DNA of 64,000 nt from Pycnopodia helianthoides. Taxonomy: Eukaryota > Echinodermata > Asteroidea > Forcipulatida > Asteriidae. The translations under genes and the position numbers were made by a program. The DNA lies in assembly GCA_032158295.1 (NCBI GenBank), contig CM063251.1, positions 17,237,425 through 17,301,424 on the forward strand, given 5' to 3'. The notes below the pieces were generated by a model, which was not told the origin of the DNA, did not search any database, and saw only the letters and a program-made list of their open reading frames with translations. Of the stretch, positions 32,396 through 44,500 are shown piece by piece (the first letter of the stretch is position 1; each line of letters opens with the position of its first letter).

Positions 32396-33346
32396 GTAGG
32401 GATGCACTCATCACATTCACCAACGGTTGGGAGGATGAAGAGTTACGATTGTTACAACATTGATCCATACTTTTTAAAGGGATTTTTAAAGAATTTCTAT
32501 GAAGGTTGGGACTTTATTTCAGAAACTAAGTTAGCAGTTGCACTTGCAGCAAAAAGCGCTGTCAAGATTAACAGAGAACCGGAAATGGCTTATTCTTACA
32601 ATTTCCACACTTTTTTTGCTTTTAATTAAAAGTGCCTATTCATCTCTGACATACATTCTGAAAACCTTTCTACAAATGCATTTTTTAAATATGAAAAAAA
32701 AGGGTAACTACAATTCCCCCCCCCCCCCCCCCGTAGTGTATAAATTAATTTAAATTATTTTTGTTTATTGAAATAAAAAATAAACAACAACTTTACAAAG
32801 TGTACTTGTAGGTTATATTTACTCCAAGAACTATGTCTCCACGATCTGAACGGACAATAGTGGAATGAACCTCATAGTTCTAGCTAGGAGTAGGCTAGTA
32901 TATTAATAGACCATGGAGCAATAGACCCAGTAACTGGGGCCTTGTACTTCTTTGAACAAAAATATTGACGACTCACTGCAGATTTTAATTTCTTTAAAGC
33001 GTCCCAGCGTTAGGATACAACATTTTTTGCCGACTGATGTCCTACCACTGTAGTGCTACACTATTTCAGTAAACCAGGGTGCGAAGTCAGACTACCTGAC
33101 TACTATTATTAGGAATCAGAATGTATATTTATCTAGTCATGCAGTCAGAGTGGTTAGATGTAACCCAACCTACTTCTATTTTGTTTTAGATTTTATTATT
33201 TCTATTTTAAATTAGGGTATTGGTACATGATGTAACCTATCCTTGCTCACTAGTCTGCTAGTCTCACTGTCTATGATGATGATGATGTAACCATGGAGGA
33301 AGAAATAATCTAATTACAAAATTAATAGTATTTAGTAAAATACCTT
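32396..33346. other. intergenic stretch, no gene seen
   Basis: AT-rich with a poly-C tract (32717-32732). Around 32861-32890 there is a fragment resembling one arm of the hairpin at 36935-37007. Nothing else identified. Confidence 0.4.
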
Positions 33347-34413
33347 CTTAAAAGGAACATTACAGAATTGGTAAGAAAAAAACTTGTAAAATATACTTTT
33401 TGATCACAGATTTACATAAAACTTACACGGTCTAATGATGATGATAGTTAGTACTAGTAAAAAACATCACTTGAAATATTTCTGTCTGAAATGCCATTTT
33501 TGATGAGAAATGAATAAACTAATTTTCCGATTGGAGTTTATCGCTCAGTGAGCGTTTTATTCATTTGTTGAATCTATATGATTTCATGCAAATGTGTAAT
33601 GGGTTTTTCACTATTTTCTCGTGACCCAGATGGCCGATCGATCTCAAACTTCTACAGGTTTGTCAGTTTATGTATAATGGTGGATTAGGCCATGAGAATG
33701 AAAGTTATAGATTTGCGTCCACCGCCCGCATGCTCTGAAAGCTACCGCCGAAAAATTTCATTATTTTCACAAAATTTCATTATTTCCACAAAAAAGACTC
33801 TGCATCACAAATTTTCAAGTTTCAATTCAGGCCAAACAATAAAAGGGTTCCGTTTCCGATTATATGTCATTAAAATTGGGTCGGTAGGTCGGAAAGTTTT
33901 TTTATTTCGTGTTATTTTGTTTATTCCGACACGATTGACGAATACGTCCACGATCGTTCATGTGTTGAGCGCAATTAACGGATTTGCACAACGAATTAGG
34001 CAAAATTGCGCGCAGTTTGCGCTCTGCAGATTTGGCAGTTAATCTGCCCGACCTTGCAAATTGTGCGCAATCTTCAGTTTGCGCTCTTTATACTGGCAGT
34101 TTAAGCGGCCGATTTTGCAAAAGTGTGCGCAATATGCAGATTGCGCAAACCCGTAGAATGCGCTTCACACAGCGCCGTGTACACACGTGCGCGCATTGAA
34201 TTGTGGGTCGTTGAAGAAGCTTCTTAGTTATATATATACTACGAAAAAATAATGAATAATGAAAAATGAAAAAAAGCCTCATGTCATTTCAAAAATGCCC
34301 GGACGCAAATCTAAAACTTTCATTCTCGTGGCCTTACATAAAGTGCTAACATTACTGCCAACAACTGTTTTGTTAGCAAAAACAAATTCTGTAATGACTA
34401 ATGTTCCTTTAAA
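33347..34413 (+). mobile_element. TTAA-flanked MITE family A, copy 3, interrupted
   Basis: The 5' part (33347-33687) and 3' part (34334-34413) are a family-A element split by the 646-bp insertion described next. TTAA at both outer ends. Confidence 0.88.
33688..34333 (+). mobile_element. PIF/Harbinger-like MITE nested in family A
   Basis: 646 bp with terminal inverted repeats GGCCATGAGAATGAAAGTT / AACTTTCATTCTCGTGGCC that extend to GATTTGCGTCC. Flanked by TTA on both sides (33685-33687, 34334-34336) where uninterrupted family-A copies have one TTA. A 3-bp TWA duplication with GG-starting ends is the PIF/Harbinger pattern (established); assignment inferred. No transposase. Confidence 0.8.
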
Positions 34414-35000
34414 TAATTTTTTTTAAAGAATATGAAGGCATGTCAACACCTTCATCATCACCAGTGAAATGATGATTGATATTTACCAACTTACACTAGT
34501 TACACTTACACTTATAGCAGTATCATTGATGATTGAGCAGCCACCATAACTGTCACGCTGTGTATGCTCCGTCAGGTAGACGAGTACTTTCTCTATGGGT
34601 AAATCAGCAAGCAAACCTTGCTAAAAAGTTGCAATTTGGAAAACACTAAACTAATCTAATTAATATTATTAATAATACCCCTGGGAGTAGACAATATCCA
34701 TGTATGATTCAGCATAGAGCATGGGATGTGATGTTGCCCGATGGTTGCTATCCAAACTCTATTCAGATTAAAAACATCATGTTTATGATGTATTTCTGTG
34801 ACATCTTTTTTCTTTTTTTCTGGAGGTCGAGCGAGGTTCACCTGGTGTAGCACACAATATCATGACATGATGTGTTTTTGTGTGAATGAACGTGACATTT
34901 CCTCAAAGGAGGGCGCCCGTCAAATAAATATGACAACTTTCATGTGCAGTGAGCACTATCAAGTTAAAACTTTCTTCGTCAATAACCGTCAACGCCACTC

Positions 35001-35008
35001 TGACGTCA
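35001..35008. promoter_or_regulatory. CRE-like palindrome TGACGTCA
   Basis: Perfect cAMP response element consensus, 434 bp upstream of the UBXN6 start codon, in the region between the divergent SV2-like and UBXN6 genes. Could serve either. Motif seen; function inferred. Confidence 0.4.
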
Positions 35009-35441
35009 TAGACCATTCACAACACTGCCATCATTAGTTTTCAAGTTCCCCGTATGTCAGTGTACAAATGTATGTGTGGTTACATTGATTTGAATGGGAG
35101 AAAAACAAAATAGCTGCACCATGATCTCACAGCCATAATCACACAGCGTGATTTTGCATCAGTTTAACACTTAACTTTCCCATGAGGATCCCACTTCATG
35201 ACTTTGGACATCAACATGCATCATTGTGTGGATCGTGCCACAACCTAAAAAACAATTCCATGTTAATACTACTCAGTCGAGTGACGGTCGTGATCGGCAT
35301 TAGACTAAATATCTAAATTCTGGCACAAGAACCACTTTTGGTACTCAAAAATATCCAGAGGATTTTTATTGGGGGTTTTCTGTTTTCGATTGAGTATTTT
35401 GCAACAAAAAAGTGTGATCTGTTGTCGATGTTTGTGTCAAG

Positions 35442-35536
35442 ATGAAGAAAATTCAGAGTTTTTTTGAGACTAAGAAGGCGGAGCATAAGTTCAAACAAGC
35501 CGGCCAAGGGCACAGATTAGACGAACAGAGACAAAT
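35442..35536 (+). CDS. UBXN6: UBXN6 exon 1, N-terminal p97-binding segment
   Basis: Residues 1-32. MKKIQSFFETKKAEHKFKQA, then GQGHRL, matches the conserved start of UBXN6 (MKKFF...FK.AG.G.KL). Start codon context GTCAAGATGA has the favourable purine at -3. Confidence 0.93.
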
Positions 35537-38500
35537 GTAGGTGTTTTTTATCAATAATTTTAAATTCATGCTTTGCAGGTTTTTGTTGTCAAAATTAAAT
35601 ACCCAATTTCTTTGGAAGAAAAGAAACTGGAATGTTTTTTTGTTTTTTTTGTTTTGTTTTTTGGGGGGAGTTTAGGGGGTGCAAGGAAAACACGGAAATT
35701 GTCATTTCCCTGCAAATGTGAAGTAAAAGGTTTTAGGAGGAAAGTTTTGAAATGAATAAGTAATACCGGTAATAACTTTCTTTACTAGTTATAGGAGCAA
35801 CTTTTTTATAGATGGTGCAGAGCATTTTTTGTTTCCTGCTTTGCCTACAAACGTACTAAAAAAACCATCCATTATGAAAGAACTAACTGTTGCTGAGATC
35901 ATCTGAGATCAATGAATAAGAAACGTCATCTGTAAATGTAATTCAGAGTATTTTATACTTTTGTTATACTGGCATGACCAGACAGACACGTGTTAATTTT
36001 AATTAAAGTTTATATGAGACTGAGAGATTGTACCAGTTTTGTGACTCTCCTAAAATTTAATTGTTCAAATGTTTTTTTGTTTTTTGTAATATTTGTTTTA
36101 TCTTTTACAAATACAGGCCCGTTGCCACAAATACCCAGCCAGCAGCAGCGAGAGGGGCCCCAGCTGCCAGTGCCCAGCGAGCCGGTGAGGCTGCCCTCGC
36201 TAGGCTGCAACCAGACAGGCCGTTATCTGCATCTGCTAGAGCAACTAAAGCAAAAGGTGACGGGAGCCACATTTCATGTTGCCCATTTGCCCATCGATAT
36301 TGAAACAAAATATATATATTAAAAACAAAACATTTAAAAAACCATGGACTTTTAAAATTTTAATGGTTTTAACTATTTATTATTATTATTATTATTACTA
36401 TTATTACTATTATTATTATTATTAGTTTTATTATTTATACCATTTCAAAGAGTACTGTTTCCTTAAAGTATTGTTTGCTTTGGTAATGACCCCCTCCCCC
36501 TCTTGCCCCCGAAAAAAAACAAAATAAACTAAAACGAATTATCCAAAAGCTTTCTTTTATAAATATGGTAATGGTAGTAAGCTTCATGTGAATTTGTTTT
36601 GTCTGAGGTGCCTCCGTTGATTAGAAGTTGTAAAAAATTTGAAAAAGACCGCCTCAAGGCAAATTTTTGAGATTTCGATTTCTGTGGTGTTGTGTTTATG
36701 AATCAACGTTTTTGATGAAAATATTGTGATAGTTTTTTTCTTCTTTTTTGTTAACAAGTAGGCACTGTATTCAGCTGAAACTTTCACAGGTGATCTTTAG
36801 TGGTAACTTGGCTCATAAATCATCATTACAATGACAAAAACCATTCTAAGACCCTACCTTTATGAAAAAAAAACAGAACTTGCTCAAGACCTTCTGTGTC
36901 GTTTTGTTTTTTACCTTTCTGGGCATGAAATGGACTACTCCTAGAATGATGAGGTTCGATCCGCTATGGAGCCGATAGCGGATCGAACCTCATAATTCTA
37001 GGAGTAGATTTGGACATCCCTAATATTGTAATGATTGACTATCTCTTATATTTCCTGGTGGTAAAAACTTTTATGAAAAATTTAAAAAATCCACACAATG
37101 CTTTTACCATCAGCTGTGTTGACAGGGAATTTTTCATATCAAAGGCGTCAGAGATAAATGTCTGTATTTCCTGATTGGTCCAGGGCATGAAATGCCACAT
37201 TTATCACAAGCAATCATAATTTACCTGATGTTTTAGAAAAAAATTTTTTATTGAATGTTTTTTATTTTTCTGTAGCCCTGGCCCAGATCAAAGCAGAACA
37301 AGAGGCAGCAGGCGGTATTGGACAAACTTCCAAAACATATCAGGTAATTTAAATTCCTCACAGAGTGATTGTAATTTGAACAATAATTCAGAGCCGTTGG
37401 GCTATACAGGTTGTGTATGGCAAGATAACCGCGCACAGAGCTATGTGTGCTTTTGTGCATTTACCACATGATATCATATTACAGGCTGGCACAGTGTATC
37501 TATCATTCAAAACCATACGGATGATATTGAATGGTCAGACAGTAGGAGGGTTAAAAATTCCTAGCAGATGTGTAACACAGCTGCAGCAATCTGCAATTTG
37601 TTTGAAGGCAGTTTTTTAGCTGGCAAAACCACATTATCCCCTGTACTTATTATACCATGACTTTTCATCTCACATCTTCTGAAGGCATCGGCGGGCAAGG
37701 CGTCTCCTGAGCAGCCGTCCTTCCATGATGACCACGCCCCGGTGTCCGTCAGTGGCATCTTCTTTGAGTGTCCCATGGGATGTTCGAGTGTGTTTCCCAG
37801 ATCCAGCGTGGATGAACACCTACAAGGGTGTCTACTCACTAGGGTGAGCTTCATGGACTTGTCAAAATACTGTTGCTTGATGTTTGAAATTAAAAGTCAC
37901 ATCCCCCTTATGGTGACCCCCCTCTGCTGCCGCTTCCCAGGTTGTATCGTAAACTTGGGGTTCTGGCTGGCACCCCTTGGCCTCTGGCTGGCGACCCCGA
38001 ACAAAGATATTGGCAAAATAGGGAGAGTGCCAACATTAGGGCTAGATAGCTCAGTTGGTAGATTGCACCAGCAAGTTAATTTTGAGTTCGCGGGTTCAAG
38101 TCCCTCTCTAGTCTAATTTTCTTTGTTTAACCCAAAGTTATATTATTAGGGGTAAGATGCTGTATACCTCCACCACTTCGTAATAATAATATTAAGTACC
38201 TGCCAATTTTGACACTAATGGTGCATGAACATTATAAACCCAGTCATTGGGCAATTTATTTCATTCCCTAAACCATCTTGGCTCCCTGGGGAGTATACAG
38301 CCTGTGCTGCCAAGTATGTACATTGTAGCACACCAAGCTGAATCAATCACAAGAATCATCTCTGCACTCACAGGTACCAATTTACCCCTTGGTGAAGAGA
38401 AACAAAAGTGTCTTGCTAAAGGACAGAAGTGTCATGGCTGGGGTTCGAACCCACACCCCTATGACTTAGCCACGAGAACTTGAGTCAGTGCAGTCTCCTA

Positions 38501-41500
38501 TCGCAGAACTAAATTCATAGGATTAAAGGGGCTGTGTCGTCAAGATCAAAGCAGGTAGCCCGTGGCTGTACACGGAATTACGAACTCTCACCTAGTTACT
38601 GCATGCGCGCGCCCACCCCCCGTGTCTTATCTATGGAGGGTGCGCGCACGCATGCAGTAACTGGGTGAGAGTTCATAATTCCATGTACAGCCACAGGCCT
38701 GCTTTGATCATGATAAAAAAAGCTTCTTTAACTGTGTGACAACCATGTCTGTCAAAAAATGAAAAAAAAACACACAAAAAACACCAAGTACGTACTGAGT
38801 TTGAAAGCCTTTGTATGTGATGTCTTGTCAAAGATGGAGATTATTAACGTTTTTTGATTTCCTATTTTGGGGGGATAAACACAGCTCCTTCCAGAAGAAC
38901 CCATCGAGGCCTCTGCTAAGATGATTCACACTCTGAACAAGGACAAGGAAAAACGTCAACTGGGGATAGAGATCATGTGCAAGTAAGTTAAACTCATTTA
39001 ACAAAAACGGTTGAGACATTCAATTTAGAAACATTTACTTCCCTCCTTTACAGAATATTAGATGACAATTTTATTCCCAAAATAAAATGGTGTTCTGGCT
39101 TGACACATGCAGGCATGATATTCATGCTACTTAAGACTGATTTCCGATTTTGAGGCCCTCAGAGAAAAAACAGCAAAATTTTTATTTAAAAGCCTTAAAA
39201 ATGTCTGTTAAGGCCTACACCACATGTAGGTCAGCCCTTGTACTCAATAAAATGTTCCTTATTTTTCCTAGGGCCAAATACCATGCCTGTCTATTATAAC
39301 TTCAATTTCATCAACCTTAGAAAAGAATTTAAACCGAAAATCTGCAAATGCTTAAACAGTGAGTAAACATCAAAAACTTTCTCTTTGGTGTTTTTATTTA
39401 TTTTCTTTATCAGGTATATCGACAATGTGTGCAACAATCCTACTGAGGAGAAGTACCATAAGATCCGATTAGGTAACAAGGCGTACACGGAGAAGGTAGC
39501 GAGTCTAGAAGGGTCTCATGAGTTCCTGCAAGCCGTGGGTTTCTTCCCTAGGACGCTGCCTCATCAAGGTCAGTTACATTCTACAATTTCATGGAGTTTC
39601 GTGGCCGAGTGTTCTAGTGCACTGGATTCAAATTCAGTTGACACTGTCATCAGAGTTTGGGATCAAGACACTTATGTCCTCGGGGAAGACACTAAACTTT
39701 GATTGCTACTCTTCGTCCAGGAGTAGATGAGTACCTTTGAGTGAAGATCTGGTTCATGTGATTGATTTAGCTTGAATTTCATACACTTTGTTGCCTGACA
39801 CTTTATGTTCCTCGAGGAAGACACTCAACTTTAATTGCTTCTCTGAATCCAGGAGTAGACGGGTACCTTTGAGGGCAGAATTGGTTCTTGTGATTGATCA
39901 TGTGCTGCATGAGCTTGATGCACCACATACTTAACAGCACAGGTTATATGATCCTAAGCAAATTGACACTCCTAGTTCTCATGCAAAAGTGTGTTACACC
40001 TACAGTTACAAACTTCCAGACACTTTTCACTATCACAAAGATAAAGTTGAAATGAAATTTGTAAAAATTTGCTTGACATTTGAACCGGTCTTTATTCCCG
40101 TGCCTTGTTTCTTACTCAAGATGTTTACTGCCCTCTCCTTTCTCACAGACCAAGAGGAAACATTCCTTGTCATGTCATCAGATGCAATTACTAACATAGA
40201 ACGTCTACGATCATCCTGTGAGATCTTAAGAAGCACTGAGCCCGTCAAAGCGACCCTCCACAGGGGCGTGAAGGTGTATCGGGCATCCACTCAAGCAACA
40301 CAGTTCCAGCTTCCTCGGGACTTCTACAGAGTCACATCGGAAGAGGTCAAAAGAGAACAACAACTCAGGTACGTTTCCTTTTTTTCGTTAGAGAAATTTA
40401 CATTCTACTGGAGCTACGCAACTGACACGTATAGGGTGGCATGGTTGGCTTGCGTATAAAGCCCTCGCCTCTCACCAATGTGGCCCTGGTTCGATGTGGC
40501 TAAGGCCATATGGGAGTAGAGTTGTGGGTTGGTTCTCTCCTATGCCACGAGGGGTTATTCTCCGGGCCCTCCAATTTTCCTCCCCCCGGACAAATAAAAT
40601 ACTTTTGATCTGAGGCCGTGCTCTGTGGTCATATATGGGTCGATGTGGCTGGCTGCCAATGGCGCCCTTGCATGCCTGCGGCTGAAGCCGCGTCCTTCGC
40701 AATTTAGCTTCTCAGCTGTGAGATGATTAGCCTCCCAAATTATTATGTTTTTATAATTAATCACTGATAAACTGTCACCCTCCCAAATCCTTCTATATCC
40801 TTTTTGCCAAATAACAATTTCTTATCACTGGATCAAACAGTTTGATGTGGAGACATAAGAGAGGGAGGATATTGGAGGTTTGAGGTCTGAAGAAATTTTC
40901 ATCTCTCTATTGATTTACAGGACAGACGAAGTAGAGCGCAACGCTCAGCTGCGAACAAAAGCCGCGAGGGAGGCAGAGATGCAGAAGAATCTACGCCGAT
41001 ATCGCTACGCTCTCATCAGAGTTCGCTTCCCTGACGGTATTCTTCTACAAGGTATTCATATCAAATTACTTTACCTCATACATATTAATTGATCGAGATC
41101 CGAACCCTCACTGGTCCATTTACCGTCACGTGCAAAAGGCTATTTTTGCTGTTTACTATTAGCGCGCATGCCGGTATTCATGCGCAGGGTAAGTAGGTAC
41201 ACGTAGTAGACTGTCGCACGTGCAGCAGTCTACTACACATGGGCTTTACAAAGCAATTGGGTGTAGTTTCGCACAGGTATTATGTAAGAGCAAGCATCGC
41301 CCTCGCTACCTGGACATGAAAAGATGGCGGCACACGTAATATAAATGTCAATCCTCGTTTTTCATGAGCTCAATGATGCCAAACTAGAGAAGTAAGAGGT
41401 AAAGTTAAACAAATATAACATAGTTTGTTTTGGGTGGACAAATTAGTTCCCTCGGCCCTGCCCCAAGAACTAGTTTGTCAACTTTGAATACCTCGGGTAG

Positions 41501-44500
41501 CTCATATGTACTGTCCACCCAAAATATTGTATAGTTGTTTCACTAAAGTTCTTACCTCTCTACTTCTCTACACTGAGCTCAAACCATGTTATACTTGTAT
41601 ACTGTTTAGCATAGTTAAGTTATTCTCTGGAACAATGTAGTTGATTCAGTTTTGCCTGACTCACAATAACATCAGTTTATTTGTTGCATTTTTGAGAATT
41701 GGAGTAAAATCAAAAATAAATATTGTAGAATAAAGTTATTGAAGTCATCCCTGAAGCTCTCGCTTCTTCACTTTCTGTCTTACAAACTACAACAGTGAGG
41801 GTGTGTGCTGTATCCGGAAATGTTTGCATCTTCACTTTTAATCTTTTAAGGAACTTTCCACGCCACTGAGAAGCTATCGGCGTTAAGTGAGTTTACCAGG
41901 AACATGCTGGTGAATGACTGGCAGCCGTTTGTCCTGACCGATGCCACAGGGAGGAAGTTCAGTGAAGAGGAGTGCAGCCTAGCCGAACTCAGACTGGTAG
42001 GCTGTTGATTCCTTTAAACCTAGAAACAAAAAGCGGCTGGCTCCACCTTTTATTTAGATCAGTTTGGGGTATCATGATTCTTCAGATCAGTTTGGGGTAT
42101 CATGAATCTTCAGATCAGTTTGGGGTATCATGATTTTTCAGATCAGTTTGGGGTATCATGATTCTTCAGATCAGTTTGGGATATCATGATTCTTCAGATC
42201 AGTTTGGGGTATCATGATTCTTCAGATCAGTTTGGGGTATCATGAATCTTCAGATCAGTTTGGGGTATCATGATTTTTCAGATCAGTTTGGGGTATCATG
42301 ATTCTTCAGATCAGTTTGGGGTATCATGAATCTTCAGATCAGTTTGGGGTATCATGAATCTTCAGATCAGTTTGGGGTATCATGATTTTTCAGATCAGTT
42401 TGGGGTATCATGATTCTTCAGATCAGTTTGGGATATCATGATTCTTCAGATCAGTTTGGGGTATCATGATTCTTCAGATCAGTTTGGGGTATCATGAATC
42501 TTCAGATCAGTTTGGGGTATCATGATTCTTCAGATCAGTTTGGGGTATCATGATTCTTCAGATCAGTTTGGGGTATCATGATTCTTCAGATCAGTTTGGG
42601 GTATCATGAATCTTCAGATCAGTTTGGGGTATCATGAATCTTCAGATCAGTTTGGGGTATCATGATTTTTCAGATCAGTTTGGGGTATCATGATTCTTCA
42701 GATCAGTTTGGGGTATCATGAATCTTCAGATCAGTTTGGGGTATTATGATTTTTCAGATCAGTTTGGGGTATCATGATTCTTCAGATCAGTGTGGGGTAT
42801 CATGAATCTTCAGATCAGTTTGGGGATCATGATTCTTAAGATCAGTTTGGGGTATCATGATTCTTCAGATCAGTTTGGGGTATCATGATTCTTAAGATCA
42901 GTTTGGGGTATCATGATTCTTCAGATCAGTGTGGGGTATCATGAATCTTCAGATCAGTTTGGGGTATCATGATTTTTCAGATCAGTTTGGGGTATCATGA
43001 TTCTTCAGATCAGTTTGGGGTATCATGATTCTTAAGATCAGTTTGGGGTATCATGATTCTTCAGATCAGTTTGGGGTATCATGATTCTTCAGATCAGTTT
43101 GGGGTATCATGATTCTTAAGATCAGTTTGGGGTATCATGATTCTTCAGATCAGTTTGGGGTATCATGATTCTTCAGATCAGTTTGGGGTATCATGAATCT
43201 TCAGATCAGTTTGGGGTATCATGATTCTTCAGATCAGTTTGGGGTATTATGATTCTTCAGATCAGTTTGGGGTATCATGATTCTTCAGATCAGTTTGTGG
43301 GGTACCATGAATCGTCCACTAACGCATCTTATGTTAAAATATCAGACAATCTCCCTCATGATACCCCAAACTGATCTGAAGAATCATGATACCCCAAACT
43401 GATCTGAAGAATCATGATATCCCAAACTGATCTGAAGAATCATGATACCCCAAACTGATCTGAAAAATCATGATACCCCAAACTGATCTGAAGATTCATG
43501 ATACCCCAAACTGATCTGAAGAATCATGATACCCCAAACTGATCTAAATAAAATGATTCTTCAGATCAGTGTGGGGTATCATGAATCTTCAGATCAGTTT
43601 GGGGGATCATGATTCTTAAGATCAGTTTGGGGTATCATGATTCTTCAGATCAGTTTGGGGTATCATGATTCTTAAGATCAGTTTGGGGTATCATGATTCT
43701 TCAGATCAGTGTGGGGTATCATGAATCTTCAGATCAGTTTGGGGTATCATGATTTTTCAGATCAGTTTGGGGTATCATGATTCTTCAGATCAGTTTGGGG
43801 TATCATGATTCTTAAGATCAGTTTGGGGTATCATGATTCTTCAGATCAGTTTGGGGTATCATGATTCTTCAGATCAGTTTGGGGTATCATGATTCTTAAG
43901 ATCAGTTTGGGGTATCATGATTCTTCAGATCAGTTTGGGGTATCATGATTCTTCAGATCAGTTTGGGGTATCATGAATCTTCAGATCAGTTTGGGGTATC
44001 ATGATTCTTCAGATCAGTTTGGGGTATTATGATTCTTCAGATCAGTTTGGGGTATCATGATTCTTCAGATCAGTTTGTGGGGTACCATGAATCGTCCACT
44101 AACGCATCTTATGTTAAAATATCAGACAATCTCCCTCAAAGTCCATTTTCATAAAGGCTTTCGGATAGAAATTTTACAATTTTGGTGGTGGGGGGGGGGT
44201 CATTGCCAAAGTATGACCCTACCTTTAAGACCCTATATTATTACCATTACAATAATCGCTTGGGATTTCCAAGTTAACTACTCTTAACTCAAGTTGATTA
44301 CTGTCAACTCAAGTTAGTTACTTTTAACTCAAGTTAGTTACTCTAAACTTAAGTCGATTACTTTTAACTTGTATTTGTTAATTCTGTCTGTGTTTTGTTC
44401 TATCAGGCTCCAGCAGCTGTCGTCAACTTCTCGTGGGACGCAGCCATCATGGCAGAGATCACCGCTGCTCAGGGCACCATGCAGCAGACGGAATTCCTCA

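Noticed and set aside
33692..34199. Frames of 116 and 71 residues
   Set aside because: Entirely inside the nested inverted-repeat element; no domain resemblance.
36061..36303. Independent Ala-rich small protein
   Set aside because: It is UBXN6 exon 2 with intron read-through on both sides.
38039..38114. Functional tRNA gene
   Set aside because: Acceptor and T arms pair but the D and anticodon stems do not; the head matches a dispersed SINE family.
42057..44098. CRISPR-like array
   Set aside because: 28-bp repeats are contiguous with no spacers and lie in an intron of an animal gene; ordinary satellite.
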